Assembly: GCA_036346375.1 (NCBI GenBank)
Contig: JAYEVE010000690.1
Location: forward strand, 31,710-95,709
Reading direction: 5' to 3'
DNA length: 64,000 nt
Origin: Guadua angustifolia
Lineage: Eukaryota > Streptophyta > Magnoliopsida > Poales > Poaceae
Made by a program: the position numbers and the translations under genes. The notes under the pieces are model-generated. The model was not told the DNA's origin. It saw only the letters and a program-made list of their open reading frames with translations, and made no database searches. Shown here piece after piece: positions 13,009 through 25,019 of this stretch (within the stretch, counting starts at the first letter, position 1; each line of letters begins with the position of its first letter).

Positions 13009-14238
13009 TTGTTTCCTCTTCCCGTCCTGGGCCACCACCCTCCCATCGCCAGCGCCAATAACGCGATCCAGATCCTCGCCTCCACTCTCCAAACCGCCCT
13101 AGCCCTAGCTAGCCCAGTTCCAGCCATCGCTGCCCGCCTCGCCTCTACCGCCGCCTCCAGATCCGAGCCCCTGGGTCCGCCCCACCACACCCCACCACAC
13201 GCCTGGCCACCCTTCACGCCGCCTGGCCACCACCCTTCCGCCCGCCAGCGGGCCTCGCCGCCCACCCGAGAGCCCATCTCCCGTCAGCGCCTCCACCGGA
13301 GCGGCATGAGCCCCTCACTGGCTGGCTTGCTGCCGCCTCAGTTCCAGCAGTTCAGCCACGAGAGCAGAGCCCTCCTCCGGTCCTCTCCGCCTCCGAGTCG
13401 GCGAGCCTCACATCGCCTGCCTTCCCTCCGGCGAGCCCTCCTCCGGCCTCCTCCGCCTCCGGTCCCTCCTCGCCTCCTCCGCCCAAGGTTTCTATTTGGT
13501 CTTGTTCTTCTTGTTCTTGTACAAATGCTCGTGAATCTGGATGCTTGATCTTTCATGCTCGTGATGGTTGATTTGTGATGGTTGATCATTCATGCTCGGT
13601 GACTATGTCTCTGTGATGGCCGATCCGTGATGGGAAAAACTACAAATGCTCAAAGTGAATTATGTTGCCATTATGTTGCATCCGAACAACTACAGATGGT
13701 CACCTAATATTCATGGGAAAAATATTCATGTGAACAACTACAAATGCTCATTGCTCGCCTAATTCATTCTCAGATTCTATCGCTATTATGTTGCCAACTA
13801 AAGATGGTTCATTTAATTACATTCGGATGACAATCCAAATACTAAATGTTCTCGCTTCCAAGATATTTGGGCACAAAAGGTAGAACCTGATGTTCTTTAC
13901 TTTTAAGCCAAGAAAGTTCATCAACAAAAATGTTTGCTATTTAAGAGATCATATGCATGTTTGCTATTCAAGTAAATGTGTCGGATTATATAGCTTATGT
14001 CAAAGACATGTGTGGGAATAAAATAACTAGATGGACTTTGCTAGATAAAACAAAGACTGCACATCTATTTTCTTTTTTCTTTATTTCTTGATCCAATAAT
14101 GGTATGCACATTTCGAACTTATGTGTGTGATTGGCAATGGCATACACTCTTGGTCAGATTATGTCAGGTAACCCTTAATTAAGATCCTATTGACTTACCA
14201 TATTTATACATGTATCCGTTGCTGCTTTGTAAATTGTG
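13009..14238 (+). other. hAT 5' leader, GC-rich, probably with an intron
   Basis: A C-rich tract (13,009-13,490) looks like a 5' untranslated exon or promoter-proximal CpG block. It is followed by AT-rich sequence to the transposase ATG. A GT-AG intron between about 13,490 and 14,235 is plausible but not proven. The open frames here are low-complexity proline/serine/arginine text and not a convincing protein. Confidence 0.4.
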
Positions 14239-16566
14239 ATGGAGTCTGGAAGTGCTAGTGCAAATGTGTGCGCAACTAGTGGAGCATCACCTGCTGCCAC
14301 ACTTGGTACAAGTCTCTCTGCACCGAGTGCTCATGCTAGTAGTGCGAGAGCCTCTTGCCTCCGGGTCAAGGTCCTCAAGCTCCTCAAGCTGAACCCGAAT
14401 GTGATATCACCGAGAAAATGAGCCTCCTAGCAAGAGGCAAAAGAAGTCCATCTCCAAGGTATGGGAATACTACACTAAAGATATCACACAAAAACAGATT
14501 CAAATGGTGTGGTTACAAAGGAACTTTAAGCGAGATGCAAGAAATGTACTTACAAAGCCCGATGTGAGACAACAAGAGGCACATCATGCTTTCTAAATCA
14601 TTTAAAAAGCAAGCATTCTATAACCTGTGACAAAGAAATGATCAAACTAGAAAAGGGTGAAGATAGTAATCGCCAATGTTCAGACATATAGATTCGATGT
14701 CAAACTAGTCTTAGAAAGTGGCATTTAGCACTTGTTATGCATGAATATCCCTTTAATATGGTTGAACATGAGTACTTTGTTGAATTCATCAAGTCTTATG
14801 CCTCTAGTTTTTCATTTAAGTGTCGCACAACTACAAGAAATGCCATAATGGAAATGTTCAATGAGGAAACAAAGAAACTGTATGAGCATTTCAAATCTCT
14901 TTCATGTCGCTTCGCAACCATGGATATGTGGACCTCAAATCAAAATAAAGGTTATATGTGTGTCACCGCATTGATAGATGATAATTGGCGATTCGAAAAG
15001 AATTGCTAAATTCATGCATGTTCAAGGCAGCCACACAGCACTAATCTAGCCATAGAGTTCATCAAGAGTGTGATGCATTGGAACCTTGAAAAGAAGCTTT
15101 TGCTCTCACTATGGACAATGCCTCATCTAATGATAAGTGTGCTCACGAACTTGTTGCAAAACTAAACAAGAAAGCCCTTAGTCCTGTGATGGTGTTTTTT
15201 TTTCATGTGAGATGCTTATGTCATATTTTAAACCTTGTTGCTCAAGATGGCTTGAAAGCGCTTGCATCTTCGCTCAGAATATTAGAGCTTCGTTGTAATT
15301 GTAAAGAATTCACCATTACAAAGGGGAACATTTTCGTAAGTGTGCATCGAGTGTGACTTGGATATCAATGTGGGTCTTCCATTGGATGTTTCAACTGTGG
15401 AACTCCACTTTTCTCGATGTTGAAGCAAGCTATTTATTATAGGAAGGCTTTTGAAAGGCTATTTGAGTTGAATGAGAGTAAGTGCGTGAAGTGTGCTCCA
15501 TCGATGAGGAATGGGATAATGCAATAGCACTATGTAGGTGTTTGAGGAGACTTTATGAGGCTACATTGATTTTCTCTGGTACTACATATCCCACAAAGAA
15601 ATCTTTTGGTGGAAATTCGTGAGATTAAGTTAGCTATTGAAGAGTGGTGTCACAGCCTGATTTTACTATTCACGCCTTAGCTATGGCAATGCTAGCAAAG
15701 TATGACAAGTATTGGCAGAAATCCAACATAGCACTTGTTGTGGCGTGCTTTCTTGATCCAAGGTACAAGAAAAATTAGTAGAGTATTTTATGAAAAAAGA
15801 TATATGGTGAGAGAGAGTCGTTCTTGAAATTCATACATTCATGATCAGTAGAACCAATTGTTTCAAGCATACATGTCTATCACACCTCAAGTTGCAAAGC
15901 CTACAACAAGCAGGATCTAGTGTGGCTTCTCACCCACTTGGCGATGACTTGGGTGTTCTTGAAATTGAAGAGTTCTTGTATGATAGCCCCGTGAGTGTGA
16001 AAAGAAACAATGAGAATTCTGAATTGGATATATACATGAAAGAACCAAATTTTCGATGGATTGAAAGTGAAGATGGTCCATTTGACATATTGTCTTGGTG
16101 GAGGGCTAAACAAGGATTTTCCTACTCTTTCACGACTAGCTCGTGATGTGTTAGCCATTCAAGTGTCAACCGTTGCATCGAGCTTCGGCATTCAAGCATG
16201 GGTGGACGGTCGCTGATCCTTTTCAGTAGTCGGTTAGATCCCGAGATGGTGGAAGCCCTAATTTGTACCAAGGATGGACAACATCATCTAGAAGAGGTAA
16301 AATATGTCATCCATTTCATATGTTATACAATTTCTATTTTTTCCTTTACTAATAGCAACCGCTATTCATTTCATAAAATTTCAGCTTCTAAGGAGAAGAT
16401 TGCAACGTTGATTGATGAGTTGGACATGGAGTATAAAGCCAAAGCATGTGATTCAATTCGCAGATACGACTTCAGAGGTTTGTTCATTCTCCTCCCTAGA
16501 GCAAAGAAGGAAGCATTTTGTTATAAGCTCAAAATAAAAGATTCAACGCAAAGGATAAAGGCATAA
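14239..16566 (+). pseudogene. hAT transposase, BED-finger/RICESLEEPER type, frameshifted
   Basis: Enzyme that cuts and pastes the hAT element in the nucleus. ATG at 14,239 opens a Ser/Ala-rich N-terminus. A BED zinc finger follows (about 14,535-14,625: CxxC, then 'HLKSKH'). Catalytic blocks: 'RFATMDMWTSNQNKGY' (14,737-15,009, first Asp) and 'MDNASSNDKC' with the 'RCLCHILNLVAQDGL' Cys-His block (15,111-15,280, second Asp). The dimerisation domain has 'DILSWWRAKQ' (15,841-16,146) and a 'SSRLDPEMVEALICTKD' tail (16,198-16,290). At least four frame changes or stops separate them. Sequence after 16,290 begins like an intron (gtaaaatat) and a final short exon up to 16,566 is possible. As written it is inactive. 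Confidence 0.88.
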
Positions 16567-18019
16567 AGCTATATTTGCATGCTTGGTGGTTTTAGTATCT
16601 AGTAGACATATTAGTATCTTTGATGTATGATTGGTGGTTTTATCGCTGTCTGGTAATAAAATTACTTGTGTATTGAATTATTCACTGCTCTGTGATGAAT
16701 GCGCTTAAGAATGCTAGTTGTTATCTAAACTTGATGCTAAAGAGGACGCTTAAGAATGCTAGTTGTTATCTAAACTTGATACTAGTTGTTATCTAAACTT
16801 ATCACGTAAAGTCGCTAATGTTGGCCTCCTCATGTCCGCCTCGTAAAGTCACGATGAGTCTTTCGTGATTTGCTTCCTCCGACACGGACTTGAGCCACCA
16901 AGAAGCAAGTAAAATTAGCAATGGCCAAGCTAGGTCAAGTACAATGTTAATTACTAGTCAAACCTAAGATCAAGAAAGCACAATGTTAATTCTGATTTGC
17001 TTTGATGTATGATTTGTCCCGACCGTATGGTTTTGTGATGTTAGCTAAGGAATGCAAGCAAGCTCGGGATGAGCAAATGCAAGCAGCTTGATATCGCGAT
17101 TGTTTCTATTGTTGTGTTTGTGGTGGTACTTAAAGGAGTGCTCTTTGATCAAATAAGTTCGTAAAAGCGCTTTGATATCGTATTGTTTCTATTGTTGTGT
17201 TTAATAGGAGCTGCACTTAATCGCCGCTGACTTTGATCAAATACTTTTCATTTTAACTTTATTGTTGCCTTTTGTTTTGTAGGATGAGACTATGGTGGCG
17301 ATCGCTAATCGATAATGAACTTCAGAGGATACTAGACTTCACGAGAGACAGAGAGAGATAAGAGAGTGTGTGTGTGTGTGTTTTGCTCAGCATCGCATTA
17401 ATATGGAGAGGTGGAAAATCACATGACAAGTTTTGATTCCTTTGTACATTTAAACCTCGTCAGACTGCATGCGTAAGCTTTGCTTAGCTTTTGCGCCTTT
17501 GATCTTTGCAAGAAGTTACCATGCCTTTTCTTTATCCCTCCCTAGCTAGCTGCTATTAATGATTAACTGCTTGAGATGTTGCTAGCTTAATTTAGCACTT
17601 CTTATGATGTAATCTAAATATTATTGACTTGTCGATTGTCTCTTTATGAAACATGGAGTTGTATTGTCACTTTATGAAACATGGAGTTGTGGACCTCACG
17701 ATCATTTTATCGACTTATTGTAATATTATTTACGATCATTCTATGTTTCAAACTTATCATCGGCTAGCTAATCGCTGTTATATGTGTGCTTTATGCGGTA
17801 TCTGCTTTTTGCGTGTTATCCGACAAAATTATTCGATACTGCTTGATTCCGCTCAGATTCGATTCAATCCGCCATCGATATTATCCGGCCAGATCCAGAT
17901 CCGTGCTATCCGAATCCGATTCGAATCCGACAAAAATATGGTTTAGGATATGGAAAGAGCGATATCCGATCGAATCCGATCCGATTGCACCCCTACTCAT
18001 CACCGGGCTCTGACTAGGA

Positions 18020-18080
18020 AGAGAACCAACGAGTCTCCGTCATATGGCGAGAACAACCAGAGTCAATAATCCAAACATCT
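18020..18080 (-). pseudogene. Sirevirus aspartic protease remnant
   Basis: On the minus strand the text 'WIIDSGCSRHMT' is present, with the DSG active-site triplet at 18,064-18,056. This is the Copia protease that would process Gag-Pol. The hAT target duplication lies just downstream (18,003), so the transposon split pol right after protease. Confidence 0.85.
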
Positions 18081-18589
18081 CCATTCCCCATCCGACAAAC
18101 CCGATCAAGTCAAAGAGAGAGAGAAGACTCAAGATCGGGATAAAGTGAGGACTCGGGAACCCAACATCAATCACACGACGTCTCAAAGTACCAGCCACAG
18201 AGGGAGAAGACTGGACTCTAGTGTCTCTCTGACGTTTGACTCTCACAAGATCAGAAGAAGCAACTCTAGTAGAAGATGTAGGAGTTATCACTGGTTTGGC
18301 CCGCCGTGGTGCAAAGGCTGGACCATCCTAACGAGGCTGCCTAAATCTCTTACCTAGAAACACCTCACGCCACGACATTCACCTCAACGCGTAAAAGATC
18401 CACCACAAGCAACTCAGACTAAAACTTGATCGAACAAAGATGAAAACCGAAGTCTTGGATATCGCCTAAAAACAAAGCGATTTCTAACTCGTTTAGAAGC
18501 AATGTGTGCCTTAGGAGCACTCAGAATCTAGGGATGACCCTGAATACCCCTAAGAGCAGCAACATGCTCACGCCTTGGGATCTTGGAGC

Positions 18590-20880
18590 GTCTAAAACAG
18601 AAATCTACTAGGTGACCATCCTTCTTACAGAAGGTGCATGAATACTTCGCCTTGCTAGAGGCGTATAACAGAGAAGCACTTCTTCGCCGTAAGTCCTATG
18701 GACAACCCCAGCAGACATAAACACAATGGTACACACCCTAGGAGCTACCACAATCTCTCCACTCTTGGATCCATGCACAATGGTAGGAGGATGAGTCCTA
18801 GCGTGCTCCAAGTAGTCAAATCCTAGACCCCGATTAAATCGCTAATTTTTATTCGCCTAGAATGAGATTTAGCTTCTTCTTGCCTCCTACAAACTTCTCA
18901 AGAGTGCTCATGAGATACTCACACTCCCGGAAGAGAGAGGCACATGAAGAACATGGGTGAGAGGAAGAAGAAGAACTGTAAAGAGAAGAAAAACACCAAA
19001 GACGCAGCATTTTTCTCCTCAAAGACACCTGCCTCAATCTTGAGGGCCTCACAAGAAACGCAAGGATCTTCTCTAATCCTATGGGCTTGGTCTTCTAACT
19101 TCTTCCTAAGTTTGACTTGGATTTTATTCAAGTCCCCCTCAATCACAGAACAATGCAAGCAACTCTTAAGTGACTTATCTAGTAAGTCTTTATCAAGTTT
19201 AACACACTTGTCATTTAAAGCTTCATTGTCAAGTTTTAGTTCTTACAACCCTCACATGAGCTGACAGGGTCCTTAGAAGCATGCATTTCAAGTTCATCGT
19301 TTATAGAAGAAAGCTTCCTAAGGTGAACGCTCATGGCATCTATTTCAGCAAGTAACTTAGGACAATTTTCACATGAAGGAGTAGCATGAGCATGAAGAAA
19401 ACTAGCATCTAGAGAGGAAATATTAACCGTACAAGTGCTAGGATTCTTCGACCTAAGACTTTCAAGTTCAGTTTGCACACTATCATGTAAAGTCCTTAAG
19501 TTCTCAAGCTCCACAAGCAAAGCATCACACAAAGAATAGTCATCAGTGACTCGGGAGGGAGAAGATCTGAGAGAAGCTAACTCCCGAGTCAAAGTACCTA
19601 CTTCCTTCTCATGCTCCATACACCTAGCTCAAGCTCTAGTATGAAATTTTTCTAATTTGCAAAAAGCTTCATTGAGCTGGTCAAAAGAAGGTACCTCGTC
19701 CGAAGTCATCAGAGAGCTCGTGAGTCGCCGATGTCGTTGATGTCCACCATGAAGCACATGCCGAGAAGTCGCCGCCGCTTTTCTTCTCTTGCGGATCATC
19801 CTCGCCTTCGTCGCTCCATGTCTCCGTGTCGAGAGGCCGATGTCGCCGAGGACGGGCGAAGACGCTGTGGAAGAGCTTTTGTTCTTCGAGAAGTTGGCGG
19901 ATTTCTTTCGCGCGCCACCACTTAACCGGAGGCTTCTTTGTTGCGGTTCTTGTCGGTGTAGTCGTTTGCCGAACCGCCGAGTCATTCTTGCCCTTCTCCG
20001 CTTTGGGACACCACCAAATATGGTTGGGGCGACTACATTCAAAGCAAAGCATCCCACCACATCTCTTCCTCTCTCTCTCTCACCCTCTTGTAGGCGTGAG
20101 AAAACTTACGAGCTAAAAGAGCAAGCTTAGTTTCGAAATTTTTCCAGCTTGGTCATCGCTAGCTCGAAAAGGGCTGAGAGGGAAAACCAACAGAAGAATC
20201 AAGAGAAGATCCAATGGGATCGTGACTAAGGCCATCGATCGTGATTTCGCTTTGCGAGAGACGGTCGATCTCATGAGTCTTGAGTCGAATAGAGCCCATC
20301 AAGGGTCAAGGTCGACAAGTCAAGAATTCCTTGATGGTGGTCACTTTCATCTCCCAAACACGAAGATCGAAAAGCGGTCAAGAAGTGTCGAGCATTGTCC
20401 GAGTCGTGGCATGTGCAACCAACCGCCAGAGATCACTCAAAATTTTTGTAAATTGACCAAACACTGCCAAGACTCTCACCAAATGCTTTGTTTAAACTTA
20501 TTGTACTCACACTTGTATTGATCCCGCCTCACGCCTTGATTTGGGTAGTGCCTCATGGTATGCATCGAGGGTCACCCAAATCTCGTGAGCGATCGCAGGA
20601 GAGATCCGATCATACTCACTATGGCCGAGTCCCTATATGAGAATGTTCTCGCCTTAGCATTTGCCTCAACGCCACCATATTGTCGGTCCGTGACATTCTC
20701 ATCTCCCAGAACCTCATATGGGAGCTTCACCTTCTGCTATATCAGAAGCACTAGGCAGTGATGTATGACTCCATCCGAGACTTCCAAAATGGAAAATCGA
20801 CACCTCAAAAGATAGGAGGCTTTGTGGAATACTTGTTTGTCGCCATGGCTCTCGAGACCGGTCAAGATCTATGGAAGAGT
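18590..20880 (-). pseudogene. Sirevirus gag with two CCHC knuckles, broken
   Basis: Capsid/nucleocapsid protein of the Copia element. From the right: a UBN2-type gag core (about 20,800-20,400, 'HEIWVTLDAYHE'-like text split over frames); zinc knuckle 1, 'CFECSRPNHIWWCP' (20,046-20,005), one residue short of CX2CX4HX4C; a charged spacer; a long heptad-rich coiled-coil-like part (19,619-19,236, 'LTRELASLRSS', 'LLVELENLRTLHDSVQTELESL') with paired cysteines 'SCENCPKL'; and zinc knuckle 2, 'CTFCKKDGHLVDFC' (about 18,640-18,590), complete. Two knuckles around a coiled coil are typical of Sirevirus Gag. Many frameshifts; non-functional. Confidence 0.82.
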
Positions 20881-20886
20881 AAAACC

Positions 20887-20901
20887 GGCTCTGATACCAA
20901 T
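20887..20901 (-). promoter_or_regulatory. tRNA-Met primer binding site of the Sirevirus
   Basis: Minus-strand text ATTGGTATCAGAGCC directly inside the right LTR matches the initiator tRNA-Met 3' end complement (TGGTATCAGAGC), the minus-strand priming site. It sets the element in minus orientation. Confidence 0.9.
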
Positions 20902-22364
20902 TGAAGGATCGAGATGGCGAATAGAGGGGGGGTGAATGGTCACAAATAAAATTTTCCCCCTAAAATACTCCAACTAATACCTCGAAAGGATCGCGCAAAG
21001 GAAATCGTGAAAAACCCGAACAATTAGACAACTATGTAACCCCTAACATGCATGGATGAGTACCATAGAATATGTGGGGATTTTTGAGTCACAATCCTAG
21101 TTGTCTAGTGTCCAAAATAAAAAGGAATCAATTCAACTCTTGCTTTTAGAAAGGAGATCAATTCAAATTACAAAAGTCACTTTCAGAAAAGCAAAAGCAA
21201 AATTTCCAGAGACTATCCTCAATTAGAACAGGTACTTCAAAATTTTTCCACTGATGGATATGAGAGTCCCGCACAATATTCAATAAGAATCACTCAAAAA
21301 GGATTTTTTAGATTTTTATAAAAATCAAACACTGACTACAACCCGAAGAACAAGTTCTGGATAGAGTTGCAACTTAATAGAAAAGATGATCTCTACTCTA
21401 TCCTAGAGTGCAAAAGAGATGTAAAACCATATAAACACACTCAAAACATCCAATATCAGCATTTAAAAGGAGGGGAGGAAAATCCAAATTGCAAGAAAGT
21501 AAATTACGAGAAAATAACTTGCAGGAATTTAAATGCTGAATTTAAGACCTACAGTAAGTGCGTAATGTAAATTCAAGCATGAATGAAAAAGATTTGCATT
21601 TCTAGAAGGATGAGGTTTACAAAGCCTCACAACAAGGTGAGCAAAGCTCAAAGGAGCACAAAAACCTCTACAACCTTCAAGGGCAGGAGGCTACCCCCCA
21701 CCCCTATTTATACTACTCTTGGGCCACCTACCACCCTTGGATGCAGCCCTAAACCCTAAAGAACTCATCTAAGGGCTAGGATTTGCCCACTCACATAGCC
21801 ATGCAAGGGCTAACCCAAAACCCACACACATAACGGGTTTTCTTGCATGGATTTCAAAGTATACTATCTAGACCCGCTAATCTATCAACTAGACCGCATT
21901 GACAAATTCCTTCCTTGATCCACGCGGTGTCTAGCTAGCATCTCCTCCTTTCCTTGTCTTTTTTGGCTTGCCCGACCTGCCTCCGATCATCTTCCCGCGA
22001 TCTCCGATCGCTTGACCTCCGACGCCTCGCCTAGTCCTGCTCATCCTCCGCCTCACCATGACCTAGCACCGCTGCCCTGCAACCATCAAAGATAAGAAAA
22101 CCTTTCACATAGCAATGCCCACAAATATATTCAATGATCATCACAAAATCCGGTAGCATCAGATTGCCTAAGACCCGAAAAACACACCATCTCACACCAC
22201 ACTAGGGTCCGCTGCTATCGCCTGGCCGGTAGCACCGAGAAAGACAACCAAGACTCAAATTGCTTCAAATCCAATTCAAATCAAACTCAATTCCAAAGTA
22301 AACCAAGCTCAAATCCAGTCAATTACTCATCACAAATATGGATAGACCTCCACATGATCCTTCA
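20902..22364 (-). repeat. Sirevirus 5' LTR (right copy)
   Basis: Starts TGAAGGATCG and ends GATCCTTCA, next to target duplication CAGTG. Differs from the left copy by scattered substitutions, small indels and the ~200 bp segment absent here, so insertion is not very recent. Confidence 0.9.
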
Positions 22365-23160
22365 CAGTGCAATGACACTGGCTCAAGCCGAAAATGGAAA
22401 GCGTGTTCCTTTTTGCAAAAGCGTACATTCCTGAAATGGAAATATCTCATTTTCACACTATTTTTACAACCCTAACTAATTCAAATGCTCATATCACCCT
22501 AGCTCCAAGTTTAGTCAAACAAATTTCTAAATTCATATAAAATCATGATCTATTTGAATATCCAAAAATATTTAAATTTTGAACTCAGTATTAAATTTTG
22601 AAATTAGAATTTGATTATAACATAAGGTATGTCCTATTACAAAATATTGTACCCTAACTCAAAAATTAATAGTATAAATATCTAGAAACTCCAGAGGACC
22701 CAATAACTTTGAATCTGAAAAAACATTTAAATTTGAACCTCAATTGAACTGGACTTTAATTAAGTTTAGCCTTTTATGTAGTAAATATTGTAAATTCAAT
22801 AACTTTTGCAAATGAACTCTAAAATCTAAGAAACCAGTGCCCTAAAATCACTAAAATTATGCTTTGGTGTCTCTATAAGTTTGAATAAAAACAAAGAAAT
22901 TTTGCATCTAATGAACAATAAATAAATAGATGCCCTAAATAGAAACTTAAATAAAAATCCGCTCATTTAAATAAACTTTAAGAATTATGAACACACAAAT
23001 AAAAACTCAATATAAGACCTAATTTTTATGTTTCTAAAATCTTTATTTGGAGTTGATTTTATTTGATCTCATTTGCCTCTTATGGTTACAATGCGGCGAG
23101 TCATGAGATAGACAATTTACGCCTTCGATTCTACTATCGTCGATTAATCGACTTCACCAC

Positions 23161-23288
23161 TGAGACCAACGAACAAGGCAAGCACCTCCTTCATGACCAT
23201 GTTGATCCCAATATTTTAATTAACACCATTGAGACCACCAAGAAAGGCATGCACCTCCTTCATGACCATGCTAATCCCAATATTTTAA
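23161..23288 (+). repeat. Two-unit tandem duplication inside the solo LTR
   Basis: A block of about 63 bp, from 'gagaccaacgaacaaggc' through 'cccaatattttaatta', is repeated once with a few changes ('gagaccaccaagaaaggc...'). It keeps an open frame (23,063-23,341), but that frame matches no known protein and lies within LTR sequence. Confidence 0.75.
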
Positions 23289-24859
23289 TTAAGTTACATT
23301 GTTTTGCCAAATCTATTATGCATGCGTGTATTTTCGTTTAAATGCTAGTTTGAGGGAACTGGTAGCTACACCTGTAATTTCATGTACCTTCCTTAATGAT
23401 TATGGAAATGTGAACCATGATAACCCTAGGATAATGTTAGACAATACCTAATATCATCATGGGTGTATGCTAATACATACTAGTATGCTTAGCCATGCTT
23501 TAGCTTTGAAGCAAATAGATTGAATTGTCTCTTGAAAAATGTAAATTGTTGGGTATGGCAATTAGGGATGTTGGTATCTTATCCTAAAAACTTAAAATAA
23601 AAACTAAGTTTTTGACGCGGACGATTATGGCAATAGCCAGAGGTACAAAAGACTTGTATGTAGTATAGGGGGAGATTATCTCCCGTGTCGGTTAAGGACC
23701 GAACTAATGTACGTTGTTTTCAAGCCAAGAATTTAGTGCAACCACAAGTGCTAGTATGGGATAGCCTTAACCTATTAAGTTATTTAATTCTAGCTTTGCA
23801 TTTTGGAAGGCTGTAGTAGTATGGGCTATTCCATTATGGATTGTTCGAAGGGGCGGCGCCCACACCACGGTGATGGGAGCAATGCTTGCCAATATAACGG
23901 TGTACACCATACTATGGGGAGATCCATCATATTTATGCTCTGAGTTCTGCTGCTATAGTATGGGTTTGTTGTCGCCAGGCTGGTGCAAAGTTAGGGTTAA
24001 ATAATATAACGATTATGTTATGATCGCTCTGTGGCACACCCAAGGAAGTGTGGTAATAGCTTGCACAAAGGGCTGATCATTTCTTGTGGGTAAAGTTGTA
24101 CACCTCTGCAGAGTGAAAATCTTTTCGAAAAGCCGCACTCGTGGTTATGGCCACTTGGTAAAGTCATCACATTGTTAGAAATTTTATTACTTTGCAAAAC
24201 GAGAGTGAATATGAGAATATTGTTGGTAAATCTGTATTTCAGGTATTATGACAAAATTTGCTAAGATTATTGCGACGCTCACAATCATAGAGAACTATGA
24301 GTTATTATGAGTACTTTCTTATTTTCATATTCAAAAAACTTGCTCTTATAAAATACCACTTGCAAATTACTACTTGATATTCATGTTCATCTTGATTCAC
24401 TGCAAAATAACCGTAGAAGCTTTTCCGTTGATATAGCCTACATTTTATCATGTATGCATTTGCTATACGCTATAAGTCTTGCTGGGTATAAATGTACTCA
24501 ATTTTGCTTAAATTGTTGGTTCGGTGGACGAGAAAAGCGAAATCCCCGAGGACACTTATTTCGCCGCAGGTTACAGGGACTACACCGATGAGCTTTTCTA
24601 GGATCATCTCCTAGCCAGTTGCCTGTGGTATTTTGGACAAAGGCATACTACTAGGCCTTGTATCTTCCGTTGCACTTTAATTCGGCTTTTAGGCTATGTT
24701 TTATTAACTCTGTGCTATTATTTTATGTTATGGACTCTTGTATGGATATGATAACAATGTTGTAAAATATGCGTACTAGCTACTGATCGCGGGACTAGTA
24801 TATTATGCACATGAGACCTTCTTGGCATTTCATGCCAAAAGGAGGGTCTCGACACCCTT

Positions 24860-25002
24860 CTACTATATATTGGGCACCCCCTTATACAAGAGAACCAATT
24901 TAATAAGGAAAGAGAACTATTTTCTCCCTACATTGTAGAGAACTATTTTCTCCCTATATTGTGTGCTCCCTATTTTGTTCCTGTAATTCTATTGGTGTGT
25001 CA
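24860..25002 (+). repeat. Copia 3' LTR, second part
   Basis: Resumes after the CCCTT duplication that bounds the solo LTR, so it continues the LTR broken at 3,856. It contains a ~50 bp block with 'agagaactattttctccct' twice in tandem and ends near 'ggtgtgtca'. The exact end is uncertain. Confidence 0.55.
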
Positions 25003-25019
25003 TTGATTGATCACGAGCT

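Larger units (their letters stand above)
12751..17995 (+). mobile_element. hAT DNA transposon, 5.2 kb, exact ends
   Basis: Terminal inverted repeats TAGGGTTGCAATCGGATCG (left) and its inverse ending GATTGCACCCCTA (right), flanked by a perfect 8 bp target duplication CTCATCAC (12,743-12,750 and 17,996-18,003). Both subterminal regions (12,757-12,935 and 17,850-17,990) are packed with 'tcggat/atccga' words, likely transposase binding sites. Inside are a GC-rich leader, a plus-strand transposase with BED finger, and a 1.4 kb AT-rich 3' region with a short (gt)n run near 17,370. Size and parts fit an autonomous-length element, but the transposase frame is broken. It sits between the protease and integrase coding of the Sirevirus. 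Confidence 0.95.
5506..22364 (-). mobile_element. Sirevirus-like Ty1/copia retrotransposon
   Basis: Two LTRs (5,506-7,173 and 20,902-22,364) begin TGAAGGATCG and end GGTCCTTCA/GATCCTTCA, with flanking duplications CGGTG (5,501-5,505) and CAGTG (22,365-22,369). Orientation is minus: the tRNA-Met primer site lies inside the right LTR and the polypurine tract inside the left one. Domains in minus order: gag with two CCHC knuckles, protease, [hAT insertion], GAG-pre-integrase, integrase, RT, RNase H. After removing the hAT it is about 11.6 kb, large for Copia but normal for Sireviruses. Every gene is broken. The LTRs share long near-identical tracts but the left one is some 200 bp longer. Confidence 0.9.
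3857..24854 (+). mobile_element. Solo Gypsy-type LTR, interrupted by a Copia element
   Basis: Starts TGTAACATCCCG and ends CTCGACA, flanked by a perfect 5 bp duplication CCCTT (3,852-3,856 and 24,855-24,859). Removing the nested Copia (5,506-22,364 plus its duplication) leaves about 4.1 kb with no gag or pol, hence a solo LTR. Order: AT-rich head, GC-rich leader with a TATA box (4,400-5,500), then after the nested insert an AT-rich tail. Motifs shared with the other Gypsy LTRs here, such as 'tgtgggtaaagttgtaca' near 24,090, lie in that tail. Lineage (Tekay/Del-like chromovirus) is inferred from the TGTAACA end and LTR size. Confidence 0.82.

Noticed and set aside
13009..13548. Plus-strand frame of 179 codons with many prolines
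   Set aside because: Lies in the GC-rich leader of the hAT element, upstream of the real transposase ATG; composition-driven.
22370..23060. Internal gag/pol between two LTRs of the 3,857-24,854 element
   Set aside because: No gag, pol, primer site or polypurine tract found; sequence is continuous LTR-type, so a solo LTR explains it.
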